Program-made: the position numbers and the translations under genes
Assembly: GCF_017430385.1 (NCBI RefSeq)
Contig: NZ_JAFRNB010000135.1
Location: 1 to 64,000 of the forward strand
Reading direction: 5' to 3'
From: Treponema sp.
GTDB taxonomy: Bacteria > Spirochaetota > Spirochaetia > Treponematales > Treponemataceae
Length of the DNA stretch: 64,000 nt
Shown: piece after piece, positions 7,421-16,110 of the stretch
Layout: each line of letters starts with the position of its first letter
Numbering within the stretch: position 1 is the stretch's first letter
Notes under the pieces: model-generated
Database searches by the model: none
What the model saw: only the letters and a program-made list of their open reading frames with translations
What the model was told of the DNA's origin: nothing

Positions 7421-9853
7421 CTACAGGCTACAAGCTAAACCGCAAATAAATGCGCAAATCCAGGCCAAAGCACACTGCCAGATGACAAGGCCGGCTGCCC
7501 ATTTTGCGCCAAGCTCGCGTTTTATAGAAGCAATTGCCGCAACGCAAGGAGTGTACAAAAGGCTGAAGACAAGCAGGCTCGCCGCGCTCGCAGAAGAAAG
7601 AATTGTCTGAACTCCGTCCGCAAACAAAATCTCCAGGGTAGAAACAACGCTTTCTTTTGCAATAAAGCCGCTTACAAGGGCAACAGAAATCTGCCAGTCG
7701 CCAAGTCCAATAGGCTTCATCAACGGCGAAATTAAACGCGCAATCGAAGCAAGAATACTAAGTTCGGCATCATCAACAAGCTGCATTTTCCAGTTAAAGC
7801 TCTGCAGGAACCATACAACAATTGTCGCGATAAAAATTACGGTAAAGGCGCGCTGCAAAAAGTCCTTTGCCTTTTCCCACAAAAGCTGAACGGTGTTACG
7901 AAGCCCCGGCATTCTGTAATTCGGCAGCTCCATTACAAAAGGCACAGCCTCGCCCTTAAAAATCGTTCTTTTATATATCAGGGCAACAAGGATTCCAACA
8001 AAAATTCCCAGAAAGTAAAGCCCGGTCATAATTAAACCGCCGCGAGAAGGGAAGAAGGCATTTACAAAGAATGCATAAATCGGAAGCTTTGCAGTACAGC
8101 TCATAAAAGGAGTGAGTAGAATTGTCATTTTTCTGTCGCGCTCACTAGGAAGCGTTCTTGTAGACATAACCGCAGGAACCGAACAGCCAAAACCGATTAA
8201 AAGAGGCACAATGCTGCGTCCCGAAAGACCGATTTTTCGCAAAAGCTTATCCATAAAGAAAGCAACACGGGCAATATAGCCAGAATCCTCCAGCATAGAA
8301 AGGAAGAAAAAGAGCGTAACGATAATCGGAAGGAAGGAAAGCACGCTTCCAACGCCTGCAAAAATACCGTCAATAATAAGCCCGTGAAGCACTTCATTCA
8401 CACCGATTGCAGAAAGGCCAGAATCACAGACCACCGTAAGCCCGTCAATCCCTGCCTCCAGCAAGCCCTGCAGCCATGCGCCAATCACATTAAAAGTCAG
8501 ATAGAAAACTCCCGCCATAATTGCAAAAAAACATGGAATTGCACTCCAGCGACCGGTCAAAACTCGGTCAATTTTCTCACTTCTTGCCCGCTCACGGCTT
8601 TCATGAGGCTTTTTTACACACAAATCGCAAAGACGGTAAATAAAACTAAAACGCATATCCGCAATAGAAGCACTTCGGTCAAGCCCGCGCTCCTTTTCCA
8701 TCTGCATAATGATATGTTCAAGCATCTCTTTTTCGTTTACATCAAGATCAAGCTTGTGAAGAATCCGCTTATCATCTTCCAGAAGCTTAGTCGCTGCAAA
8801 ACGAACAGGAACCCCGGCCTTTTCCGCATGGTCTTCAATCAAATGAATGGTTCCGTGCAGGGCTCTGTGAACCGCACCGCCATTATCTTCCTTACCGCAA
8901 AAATCCTGACGAAGAGGCTTTTCCTGAAACTTTGCCACGTGCACAGCATGAGAAATCAACTCTTCAATACCCTGCCCCTTTTTTGCAGAAATCGGAACAA
9001 CAGGCACACCAAGCACGTGCTCCATCTTGTTTACGTCAATGGAACCGCCGTTTGCAGTCAACTCGTCCATCATATTCAGGGCAATTACCAGAGGAATATT
9101 CAGCTCCAGAAGCTGCATGGTCAGATAAAGATTTCGCTCAATGTTAGTAGCATCCACAATATTAATGATGGCGTGAGGCTTTTCCTGCAGAACAAAATCG
9201 CGCGAAATCAGTTCCTCGCTCGTGTAAGGCGACATCGAATAAATGCCCGGAAGGTCAGTTATAAGAGTGTCCGGGTGCCCCTTAATCTCGCCCGATTTTC
9301 TGTCTACAGTAACGCCAGGAAAGTTTCCCACGTGCTGATTCGAGCCGGTCAGCTTGTTAAAAAGCGTCGTTTTTCCGCAGTTCTGATTTCCCACCAGGGC
9401 AAAAGAAAGCACAGTTCCGTCCGGCAGAGGATTTTCTTCCTTTTTATTGTGAAATTTTCCGCCCTCACCAAGTCCAGGATGCGAGCCAATTGTAATGTCA
9501 TCGATTAATTCGGGCGTTCCCTGCCTGTCGGCAGGTCGGGCTTTTCGGGCTTCCGCGTCTTCGCGCTCCATTCCTTCGTTCGCTCCGCTCTCTTCGGAAC
9601 GGCCGCCTTCGGCGTCCGGCCCTACAATCCCTAACGCGGTCACTTCAATCTTCTCAGCATCAGCTACCCTGAGCGTAAGTTCATATCCGTGCAGCTGAAA
9701 TTCCATCGGGTCCCCAAGCGGCGCATATTTTACAAGAGTAATTTCCGCCCCCGGAATAATTCCCATATCCAAAAAGTGCTGGCGCAACGCTCCGTTTCCG
9801 CCCAGCTTTTTTACACAAACACTATCCCCGATTTTCACCTGACTAAGATTCAT
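7421..9853 (-). CDS. feoB: FeoA-FeoB fusion, ferrous iron transporter
   Basis: This 810-residue inner-membrane Fe(II) transporter is fused to FeoA. Residues 1-72 are the FeoA SH3-like domain (GDSVCVKKLGGNG, DMGIIPGAEI). Residues about 75-114 are a hydrophilic linker encoded by a dispersed GC-rich repeat. The G domain follows, with GNQNCGKTTLFNKLTG (G1), DLPGIYSM (G3), NMMDE (G4) and ISAKKG (G5). The C-terminal half holds the gate/core membrane helices, with the conserved SCTAKLPIYAFF and GFGCSVPAV segments. The length fits FeoB (about 700) plus FeoA (about 75). A promoter lies at 9888-9915. It is probably monocistronic. Regulation by Fur or a similar protein is likely for the family, but I see no clear box. 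Confidence 0.95.
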   Translation of the reverse strand: MNLSQVKIGDSVCVKKLGGNGALRQHFLDMGIIPGAEITLVKYAPLGDPMEFQLHGYELTLRVADAEKIEVTALGIVGPDAEGGRSEESGANEGMEREDAEARKARPADRQGTPELIDDITIGSHPGLGEGGKFHNKKEENPLPDGTVLSFALVGNQNCGKTTLFNKLTGSNQHVGNFPGVTVDRKSGEIKGHPDTLITDLPGIYSMSPYTSEELISRDFVLQEKPHAIINIVDATNIERNLYLTMQLLELNIPLVIALNMMDELTANGGSIDVNKMEHVLGVPVVPISAKKGQGIEELISHAVHVAKFQEKPLRQDFCGKEDNGGAVHRALHGTIHLIEDHAEKAGVPVRFAATKLLEDDKRILHKLDLDVNEKEMLEHIIMQMEKERGLDRSASIADMRFSFIYRLCDLCVKKPHESRERARSEKIDRVLTGRWSAIPCFFAIMAGVFYLTFNVIGAWLQGLLEAGIDGLTVVCDSGLSAIGVNEVLHGLIIDGIFAGVGSVLSFLPIIVTLFFFLSMLEDSGYIARVAFFMDKLLRKIGLSGRSIVPLLIGFGCSVPAVMSTRTLPSERDRKMTILLTPFMSCTAKLPIYAFFVNAFFPSRGGLIMTGLYFLGIFVGILVALIYKRTIFKGEAVPFVMELPNYRMPGLRNTVQLLWEKAKDFLQRAFTVIFIATIVVWFLQSFNWKMQLVDDAELSILASIARLISPLMKPIGLGDWQISVALVSGFIAKESVVSTLEILFADGVQTILSSASAASLLVFSLLYTPCVAAIASIKRELGAKWAAGLVIWQCALAWICAFICGLACSL
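9511..9629 (-). repeat. dispersed GC-rich repeat, in frame within feoAB
   Basis: Read on the minus strand, this segment shares with the spacer repeat at 29502-29586 the ordered blocks GATTGTAG, GCCGAAGGC, AATGGAGCG, GCGGAAG, CGAAAAGC-CGACC, a small GC hairpin, and a GCCC end. It carries about 30 extra internal bases. Base composition is far more GC-rich than the flanking gene. It encodes the Glu/Arg/Ala-rich linker between FeoA and FeoB without breaking the frame. Confidence 0.7.
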
Positions 9854-9887
9854 ATATCACTTTTCCGCACAATTTCTCTCTCCTTAA

Positions 9888-9915
9888 ATTTTACAAAGAT
9901 TTACCAGCTTGTCAA
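9888..9915 (-). promoter_or_regulatory. promoter of feoAB
   Basis: On the minus strand, TTGACA (9910-9915) and TAAAAT (9888-9893) are 16 bp apart. A purine-rich AAGGAG lies about 26 bases before the ATG, too far for a normal RBS; GGA at about ten bases is the nearer candidate. Confidence 0.65.
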
Positions 9916-9943
9916 TTATATTTAAATAGAAGTCTCTGTCCAT

Positions 9944-11027
9944 TCATTGTTGTTTTTCGACCGTAAAAGTCTCCCCGATGCCAAGCAATTTTTTCTTCAA
10001 AGTTGGAATTATAAGCGAAATCGGCCGTTTGGAATCCGTGGTGACTTTCGCCGAGCAGATGTAGCCGGAACCGATTTTTTGAGCCGGGCCTTTTGATGAA
10101 GACCATTTATAGCCAGAAAAAGTCGTTGGATCCGGAATAATGCTTACCTTCACTTCGATTGGATTCTGAATCTGGTGGAAAGTGTTCGCCAGGCTCACAT
10201 TCTGCAAAATTGACACAAGATAATTGTCACTGACAGGAAATTCGGAAACATCGGTAATCAATCCCTGAATGTATCCGTACTCTTCCTGTTTTACCGTCGT
10301 CGGTGCAAGCCCGATTTTCATGCCAGGCTGGATTTTCTTGCCCTCGATAGCCGAAAAATAAACAAGCGCACCGATTGTTGCCTCGTCAGAACCAGACTCA
10401 ATAACCGCAATCGTGCTGCCCGGCTGAACATAATCACCGCGGCGCACAGGAATTTCCATAATACGCCCGCTCGCAGTAGCCACAACCTGAGTCGCCGTCT
10501 GATAATTCTCATTCAGCACAAGAATCTGCTGCTCAATGTTCATCTCCGTCTGCGGGAATTTAAATATTCCTGCTCGGTGATGAGTCCCTGATCAAAAAGG
10601 CTCTTCATCATCCCCTGCTTTGCGTTCCCGCCCTTGCTTGCAGAACGAATCACACTCTGCATCTTGAGATAACCTTCGAGTTTTTTTCATTCACCTTGAT
10701 TTGGTCGAGAATATCCTGCCGCTCAATTCGGGCAATAATCTGACCGTTATGAACCGTATCGCCGTGATTGACAAAAATATTTTTTACCGCGCCCTGATTC
10801 GCATATTTTACGCTCGTAATATGGTCGCTGTTCACCAAAACGCCTGTTCCGCTCACTGTATCAGGCACCGAACCGAAAACTCCCCACAAGATTGCCACAC
10901 CGAGAATAATGGCCACCGAGATCAATGCAAGCACACTAGACGGCTTTACGACAGTCATAGTCTGTTCAAGCTGATCAAGAGAAGCGATTCTATCCAATGC
11001 AGATTTTCTGAAGATTGCGCGTTTCAT
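9944..11027 (-). pseudogene. broken HlyD-type membrane fusion gene (NHLM-like export)
   Basis: The gene starts at 11027, sharing one base with the Nudix stop (TAATG), with GGGAG upstream. The N-terminal piece has a cytosolic helix (SALDRIASLDQLEQTM), a membrane segment and a lipoyl-type half (SGTGVLVN, NIFVNHGDTVHNGQIIARI). A frameshift at the seven-base A run near 10685 leads to a second-frame segment (LEGYLKMQSVIRSASKGGNAKQG). A second shift near 10549 leads to the last 199 residues (VVATASGRIMEIPVRRGDYVQPG and the C-terminal barrel). Together they resemble HlyD-like proteins of NHLM-type bacteriocin export systems. No ABC peptidase partner is present here. It could be a decayed gene, or an assembly error at the homopolymer. 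Confidence 0.75.
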
Positions 11028-11593
11028 TATTTTTGCTCCCTGCTCCAAAGTACGCAATATGCCTGAGTTCTGGCAGCAAAACGAGCGACTTTCAGCAAAG
11101 CCCGGATTTCAGCCTTTGTGTACCAATAGGCTTCGATTTCCTCCATCTCGGAATCACTCGGCTTGATTTCGCCGCTCGCAGTTCCTTCAATCACGATATT
11201 TTTTTCGTTAGAGAAGCCGACCGCCGAATAACACTCAAACCAGATTTCATCTATATGGGTGAGTTTCAGGCCTGTTTCCTCTCGAAGCTCTCGCTCCGCA
11301 GCCGAAGCCGCATCCTCTCCGCTGTCGATAAGCCCCGCCGGAAAATTGTAGACCCACTCACCAGTCGCCATTCGGAATTCACGCGAAAGAAGAATCTGCT
11401 CCCTTTTCTCATCATGAAGAATCATGACGACAGCATCAACTCGCCCGCCTTTCAATTCATCTTCATTCGTGATTTTCGGGTTGCGGCTAATCATCTCGTA
11501 AGTCTTGTTTTTGCCGCTCACAGTCTCATAGTCAATATTGTATCGGGTAATGAATTTTCCCTGATGGATTTTATTGATTGATTTGAATTTCAT
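11027..11593 (-). CDS. Nudix hydrolase, ADP-ribose pyrophosphatase-like
   Basis: The 188-residue protein has a complete Nudix box: GLIDSGEDAASAAERELREETGL (about residues 90-112, fitting GX5EX7REUXEEXGU). Preceding strands RVDAVVMILHDEKREQILLSREFR and the FPAG segment resemble ADP-ribose or NDP-sugar pyrophosphatases. These enzymes cleave nucleoside diphosphate derivatives with Mg2+ held by the REEXGE glutamates. It is the fifth gene of a leftward STAS/nitrilase operon, three bases after the nitrilase-like gene and overlapping the HlyD remnant by one base. A link to NAD or ADP-ribose metabolism or damage control is possible but not shown. Confidence 0.85.
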   Translation of the reverse strand: MKFKSINKIHQGKFITRYNIDYETVSGKNKTYEMISRNPKITNEDELKGGRVDAVVMILHDEKREQILLSREFRMATGEWVYNFPAGLIDSGEDAASAAERELREETGLKLTHIDEIWFECYSAVGFSNEKNIVIEGTASGEIKPSDSEMEEIEAYWYTKAEIRALLKVARFAARTQAYCVLWSREQK

Positions 11594-11596
11594 AGG

Positions 11597-12991
11597 CTAC
11601 ACACCGCTTATTGTCTCATAGTAAATGCAGTTGTGAGCGCACTGACCTTTAAAAGCCCCCTCACAAATCGGCATCTTGCAAAGCATCTGCGCCTCGTCAT
11701 CGGTACGGCTGATTCTCTTCCGGACATAACCGATGTTCTCGAAATTAAGCTCCTTGCCCTTTTCGAGAGCCGCACAGGTGTTAATCCAGACAACATTGCA
11801 ATCATCATGGGCGCACAAATCCGACGACTGCCTAAAATCATAAGAACCTGTCGAGAATGAAGGAACAATGATAAGCGTGAGCTTGAAGCACCGCATGAGC
11901 TGTTCCATGTATTTTGTGGTGAGGAAGTCCTTACATATAAGAATGGCGATACGGCCGATTCCCTCATAATGGAAGATATTCACCACAAGGCTCGAAAGGA
12001 TTCCCTCAAGATAGCCTGTTCCGTTCAAATCCGCACGGAAAGGATTCTGCTTGCTCTGGCGGCATACGATTTTCCCGAATTTATCAAGAATCGTGACCGT
12101 GTTGCCCTTCTTTTCCCAGAATGACGGCAAAATTATGAGCGAAGGAATATATTCCCGTTCCTCGTCAGAAAGAGCCTTGAGCTTTTCGGTGATAAAATTT
12201 GTCATCTCAGGGTTTCCGAGCATCTCCGGGAACACAATGATGTCGCTCTCGTTCTTTGCCGCCGTGACAATCTTTTCCCAGATAAGGCTGTTTTCGGCCT
12301 CGTAGTCGGATTCATCGTAAGCGATTTTAAAGAACTGAACTTTGTCCTCGGAATAAGGAACGACATCAAAACGCCTTTCCAATCTGAGTGGCGTGGCGGC
12401 AATTTTTAAGGTGCCCGTTTCTGCGAATTTTGGGAACAAATCATTTTTAAGGAAGAAATGCTTGTCAATCAGCTCGCCCAAAATCGTATTTTCCATGAGG
12501 AGCATGTTGAACAAAAAATTGTCCATGCGGTTATAGCTGTGGCTGAGCCTGTGCTTTCGCTCCCACACGCAGGAAGTGCGCGGCAGAAGTCCTATTCCAG
12601 TGGACTCTCGGTTTGTGTTCAGTACGACGGAAAAATCATCATCCTGGAACTCGGCTATTTTCTTCTTTAATAAAGTCTCAACAGCCTCGTCCAGAATCTG
12701 AATCAACCCCACGATCGCAAAATAGTATTTATTCTTGAAAAATCTGTCCGAAAGTTCCTTAAGACTCTCAAAAAGCTCCTCCGTTAAATCTTCTTCCACA
12801 AGCTGATGGACTTCAAAAATCCTAAGCCGTTTTGTGTCCGTCTCAAAAAGAACCGGAATTTTCTCATAAACAAGCTCGTTTATGCGGAATTTCTCGGCAT
12901 TTGAAATGCAGCTGTAATGCACAAAAAATTCTTCCGTGCAGGAATTGATTACCAGAGAGCAAAGTTCTGCGACCGTGTTGTAGATATTCAT
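11597..12991 (-). CDS. nitrilase-fold protein with unknown N-terminal domain
   Basis: The protein has 464 residues. The C-terminal half is a carbon-nitrogen hydrolase fold with the catalytic triad in order: Glu256 in IIVFPEM, Lys314 in CRQSKQNPF, Cys353 in AILICKDF. Residues 1-190 are alpha-rich, unrecognised and not part of usual nitrilases or amidases. The family hydrolyses nitriles, amides or N-acyl groups; the substrate is unknown. It lies four bases from the upstream 201-residue protein and three from the Nudix gene, so it is in a tight operon with two STAS proteins. That context is unlike ordinary amidase operons and suggests a regulated effector or stress role (inference). Confidence 0.75.
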   Translation of the reverse strand: MNIYNTVAELCSLVINSCTEEFFVHYSCISNAEKFRINELVYEKIPVLFETDTKRLRIFEVHQLVEEDLTEELFESLKELSDRFFKNKYYFAIVGLIQILDEAVETLLKKKIAEFQDDDFSVVLNTNRESTGIGLLPRTSCVWERKHRLSHSYNRMDNFLFNMLLMENTILGELIDKHFFLKNDLFPKFAETGTLKIAATPLRLERRFDVVPYSEDKVQFFKIAYDESDYEAENSLIWEKIVTAAKNESDIIVFPEMLGNPEMTNFITEKLKALSDEEREYIPSLIILPSFWEKKGNTVTILDKFGKIVCRQSKQNPFRADLNGTGYLEGILSSLVVNIFHYEGIGRIAILICKDFLTTKYMEQLMRCFKLTLIIVPSFSTGSYDFRQSSDLCAHDDCNVVWINTCAALEKGKELNFENIGYVRKRISRTDDEAQMLCKMPICEGAFKGQCAHNCIYYETISGV

Positions 12992-12994
12992 AGT

Positions 12995-13600
12995 TTAAAA
13001 CGCTTTCTTTACGATAATCTCGACCTTCTTGCCCTGAATGCCCACGAGCACATCATCGGCAATGTTCGCGATTATGGATTTTTCCAGCTCGTCCCACTTT
13101 TCACCCTCCTCGCCGCTCGTTTTTGCCCGATAAGCACCAAGCGACCATGAGGCACTTGAAAAATATGGCACAGTTCCCATTCCGTCATGATAAAATTCAT
13201 AGTCCAACGGAAGCTGATTGATATTCTTTTCATAGTCAATCAGCATGAATTCTACAGCCAGCTTGATTTTTGCCATTATTCCGACGGCCGCAGCATTTTT
13301 TCCTGATGACGAGACCTGAAGCAGCTTCTCCCGAATTTCATCAGTAAGAGAGGCATTAGGATTCAGGACGGTGTGCAGCTCAAAAGATTTTCCGTTGCAA
13401 TCAATCCAAAATTCACCGTCAGAAAATTCCAAAAGCTCAGGCAGCATTCCGACCAGTTCTTCGGCAAGCAGGCGGAGCCGGCCGTTTTCTTTTTTATCAA
13501 GAGAGGCAAAAAGACCTGTTTTCTGAGTCTGATAGAGAATGTTTTTGAGGAAATCTGTGTCCTTCTCTCCACAAGGAAGCTTACATATATCTGATTTCAT
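12995..13600 (-). CDS. STAS-operon protein, possibly degenerate HATPase-like
   Basis: The 201-residue protein has no signal or membrane segment. Its position right after two STAS proteins, and a helix reading 'RLRLLAEELVGMLPELL' followed by beta strands (EFWIDCNGKSFELHTVL), recall anti-sigma serine kinases of the SpoIIAB/RsbW type. The N-box Asn and the glycine-rich ATP lid are not visible, so it may be degenerate or unrelated. The start is supported by AGGCGG upstream; the previous stop lies ten bases away. If it is an HATPase-type protein it should bind the unphosphorylated STAS proteins (inference). Confidence 0.6.
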   Translation of the reverse strand: MKSDICKLPCGEKDTDFLKNILYQTQKTGLFASLDKKENGRLRLLAEELVGMLPELLEFSDGEFWIDCNGKSFELHTVLNPNASLTDEIREKLLQVSSSGKNAAAVGIMAKIKLAVEFMLIDYEKNINQLPLDYEFYHDGMGTVPYFSSASWSLGAYRAKTSGEEGEKWDELEKSIIANIADDVLVGIQGKKVEIIVKKAF

Positions 13601-13610
13601 ATATTGCCGC

Positions 13611-13904
13611 CTAGTCTATGTTAAGGATTTCCTTGAATCCTGTTACCTCAAAAATATCGAGAACCATGTCGCAGACATTTGTAACAGTCATGCCACCCTT
13701 CGAAGCAAAAGCCTTGTGAGCAGAAAGAAGCACACGCAAACCTGCTGAAGAAATATACTCAAGCTTAGAGCAGTCGATTACAAGTGAATTGGCATCAGTA
13801 ACAGTCTGGATTACCTTTTCCAAATCTGGAGCAGTAATTGTGTCCAGGCGCGTGTCCAAAACAAGCGTAGCTTTATCGCCTTCGATAATTTTCTGAATTT
13901 CCAT
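13611..13904 (-). CDS. STAS-domain anti-sigma-factor antagonist-like protein
   Basis: The ATG at 13904 (97 residues) is preferred over one four codons upstream because GGGGGA lies about five bases before it. The whole protein is one STAS domain: two opening strands, DTITAPDLEKVI, then VIDCSKLEYISSAGLRVLL with the SSAG loop whose first or second serine is phosphorylated in SpoIIAA/RsbV proteins, then a closing helix (FEVTGFKEIL). Such proteins switch partners with an anti-sigma kinase or another target. It is the second gene of the leftward operon and a paralogue of the STAS protein at 13943. Confidence 0.85.
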   Translation of the reverse strand: MEIQKIIEGDKATLVLDTRLDTITAPDLEKVIQTVTDANSLVIDCSKLEYISSAGLRVLLSAHKAFASKGGMTVTNVCDMVLDIFEVTGFKEILNID

Positions 13905-13942
13905 TTTTTCCCCCATGAAAAGTAAAAGATTAAAATTGATTT

Positions 13943-14245
13943 CTATGCGATGTTCAAGAAAATGTCAGCGCCAGTTACCTCAAAAACCTGCCTGCAGAAC
14001 TGGCTCGGATTTCTGATAATCAGCTCATGATCTTCCTTCTTCTTTTTTTGGGCTGCAAGCAAAACCCGCACCCCCGCACTTGAAATATACTCAACTCCAG
14101 CAAAGTCGAGCACAAGCCTCCAGACAACAGGAGACGGAACCCATTTCATTACCTCAGCCTCCAATGTAGCCGAAGAATTCACATCTATCCTGCCCGAAAC
14201 AATAAGCGTTACAGTATGGTCAGTTCGTTCTTCCGTAATTTGCAT
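13943..14245 (-). CDS. STAS-domain protein, first gene of operon
   Basis: The start is at 14245, with AAAGGAG eight bases before the ATG; longer upstream readings lack an RBS. The 100-residue STAS domain includes TVTLIVSGRIDVNSSATLEAEV, LDFAGVEYISSAGVRVLLAAQ and FEVTGADIFLNI. The SSAG loop carries the expected phosphorylatable serine. It heads an operon of two STAS proteins, an unknown 201-residue protein, a nitrilase-fold protein, a Nudix hydrolase and a broken HlyD. The promoter lies between this gene and the iteron field, so replication-origin occupancy could in principle affect it (speculative). Confidence 0.85.
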   Translation of the reverse strand: MQITEERTDHTVTLIVSGRIDVNSSATLEAEVMKWVPSPVVWRLVLDFAGVEYISSAGVRVLLAAQKKKKEDHELIIRNPSQFCRQVFEVTGADIFLNIA

Positions 14246-14263
14246 ATAAAACTCCTTTAAAAA

Positions 14264-14292
14264 ATTATAACACAAAAACAACGAAAAGAGAA
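14264..14292 (-). promoter_or_regulatory. extended -10 promoter of the STAS operon
   Basis: On the minus strand, TGT-TATAAT (the -10 at 14264-14269) is an extended -10 element 19 bases upstream of the start codon at 14245. The -35 (TTCTCT, 14287-14292) is weak at 17 bp spacing. The first iteron lies only about 45 bp further upstream. Confidence 0.5.
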
Positions 14293-14337
14293 TTTTTTTT
14301 TCATATTTAATTAAGAATTCACTTTGATTTTTTTTTA

Positions 14338-15045
14338 GTAACAAATTTTCAACGCAGTCATCCGAGCCATGAACCTTCCAAAAGCGTCTACAAATTCATA
14401 CAGTATGGTAACAAAAACTCAACGGAAAACCACAATAACGCTCGTTAGTCAGTATCTCAGAAAGACCTTCTCATCATTCCTTTCCCCTACCCTATTTCAT
14501 TGTAATAAAAGATTTTAATAAGGTAACAAATTTTCAACGCAGTCTGAATTTCAAGGAATTTACCGAACGGTAGTAACAAATTCCCAACGAAAAGGCTTTT
14601 TTGGTAACAGATTTTCAACGGAATCCAGGAAAAAAAGGCAGGAAAGGCCAAAATATCGGAAACTTTGTTTCTATGCAAAAGAAATCAGAAAAGGCACCAA
14701 GGAAAGTCACAAATTTTCAACGCGGCTTTTACAAGGATCAGAATCAAAAACAACTCAGTAACAAATTTTCAACGATTTTCCATCAAAATAATTCTTCGGG
14801 AAGAAACAAAAAGCCTAAAAAAGTAACATTTTCTCAACGAAATACAACAATTTAATAGAAGAAATCTGCAAAAAGTAACGCTTTTCCAACGCTTTCAAAC
14901 AAAATAATGTGGAAAAGCTCTATAAAAGTCACAGTTTCTCAACGGAAAGGAAAGGCACTTAAATCCTTATTTTACAAAGACTTATCAAACCTTTCCGAAT
15001 TCCGCGGTCACACCATCTCAACGAATTCGTCACAAATTCACAACT
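14338..15045 (+). repeat. iteron field, candidate plasmid-type replication origin
   Basis: Twelve direct repeats of 17 bp fit GT(A/C)ACAAATTTTCAACG. They start at 14338, 14408, 14523, 14573, 14604, 14706, 14758, 14823, 14875, 14928, 15007 and 15029. The outer GTMAC and CAACG ends are best kept; the centre varies. All lie on one strand, at spacings of 22-115 bp. The field contains no believable gene and abuts the 3' end of repA. Iterons are the binding sites of plasmid Rep initiators, so this is the likely oriV. No perfect DnaA box was seen. Confidence 0.9.
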
Positions 15046-15130
15046 TCTTCTATATAAACAAATAGAATTCAAATAGATTTTAAAATTTAAAACAAATAGT
15101 AAAATCCGTTAATATGTTTATAACCGTTGT
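15046..15130. other. AT-rich stretch beside the iterons
   Basis: About 85 bases of very high A+T content lie between the last iteron and the repA stop, with a short direct repeat CAAATAGA-TTCAAATAGA. This position and composition suit a DNA unwinding element of an iteron origin. It could simply be an AT-rich spacer. Confidence 0.4.
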
Positions 15131-15140
15131 TTTTCTGTGA

Positions 15141-16109
15141 CTACAAATTCGCCGTAACAAGAACATAGTGCTTATCATTCGGAAGAATCACAGGCTTGCT
15201 TTTTGCCAATGTGATTCCAGAATTATCATTCGCAATCGATACATTGAGTTCAGGATAATACTTCTTTTTGATAAGGTTTATCTGCTCCTTCAATGTGTTC
15301 CAGTTTACCCTTTCCTCGGACTCATAGCTCTTTTCCTTGATTGGCAAGAACTGGTTTATAAGTGACTCACGCGAGATGAAAATCGGCTCGGTGATGCTGT
15401 TGTTCCTGTAAACGAACCATGCATACAAATCCTTTCCGACGACGCTTGAAATCTCCTTGTAGACCGTGTAATCAATCGGAACTGAGTGCTCCTTTGAAAG
15501 CTTGGTGAATTTGTCAGATAGAACGATTGTGAGACCGATACTCTTTTTTTCCTTTCCGTTCTCGTCGATGTCAACATAGCTCATTGACTCGAAGAAAGGC
15601 ACTACTCCGCTTGTATGCCATGTAGCCGTGACTTCGCCGTCAAGTTTCTCGTCCTCGCTGAAAAATTCTTTGAAAAGATATTTCTGGGTTTTCTGGACTC
15701 TTTTCTCACGGAATACGAATGATGCTCCAGAGAAACACTCAAGCTGCTCCTTGACTTCCTTGCCTCGCTGTTTCGGGAGCTGAAGTTCGTCCAGAAGCTG
15801 CTGCAATGACGAATACTGAAGGATTACAGGCTTTTCCGGGCTTGCCTCTTTGTCGAGGACTGCGTGGGTGGTCATAATCGTGAGAAGGAGACGGCCGTTC
15901 TTTCCGTAAGGAACTTTGATGTCGCTCGTGAGCTTGAAATTGATGTTGTTGTACTTTCGCTCGAATACATTCTTTTTTACATCTTTTAGCGGTAATGCCG
16001 CCGCGATGAAAGGACTTGCGATATAGCTGCGGTACTTTTTTATGATTTCGGTTGTGGTTTCCTCAATCGGAAAAAGTTCCTGCAGGTATTTGTTTTCTTC
16101 TTCCGACAT
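15141..16109 (-). CDS. repA: plasmid replication initiator, RepA-type
   Basis: The 322-residue protein resembles the 'plasmid encoded RepA' family: DIKVPYGKNGRLLLTIMTTHAVL (about residues 62-84) fits the conserved PYG..-RLLL..L-T.AV segment. It is followed by SLQQLLDELQLPKQRG, a winged-helix-like stretch, and a C-terminal winged-helix region. Such initiators bind iterons and open the origin. The iteron field begins about 95 bp beyond its stop. The start is one base after the upstream gene's stop, with GGAAGG as RBS. It is the last gene of a parA-partner-repA operon, the order common in low-copy plasmids and chromids. Confidence 0.8.
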   Translation of the reverse strand: MSEEENKYLQELFPIEETTTEIIKKYRSYIASPFIAAALPLKDVKKNVFERKYNNINFKLTSDIKVPYGKNGRLLLTIMTTHAVLDKEASPEKPVILQYSSLQQLLDELQLPKQRGKEVKEQLECFSGASFVFREKRVQKTQKYLFKEFFSEDEKLDGEVTATWHTSGVVPFFESMSYVDIDENGKEKKSIGLTIVLSDKFTKLSKEHSVPIDYTVYKEISSVVGKDLYAWFVYRNNSITEPIFISRESLINQFLPIKEKSYESEERVNWNTLKEQINLIKKKYYPELNVSIANDNSGITLAKSKPVILPNDKHYVLVTANL

Positions 16110-16110
16110 C

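Noticed and set aside
8384-9508. 374-codon open frame antisense to feoAB
   Set aside because: It is a shadow of FeoB codon use; no RBS, Arg/His/Asn-rich translation, no recognisable domain.
11015-11581. 188-codon frame opposite the Nudix gene
   Set aside because: It mirrors almost exactly the Nudix reading frame, whose Nudix box is intact; the antisense product has no features of a protein family.
14601-14855. 84-codon open frame inside the iteron field
   Set aside because: Its sequence is produced by the repeats themselves (recurring NFQR/FSQR-like words) and it has no RBS.
14338-15045. CRISPR array
   Set aside because: The repeats are only 17 bp, imperfect, and spaced from 22 to 115 bp with no regular spacers and no cas genes.
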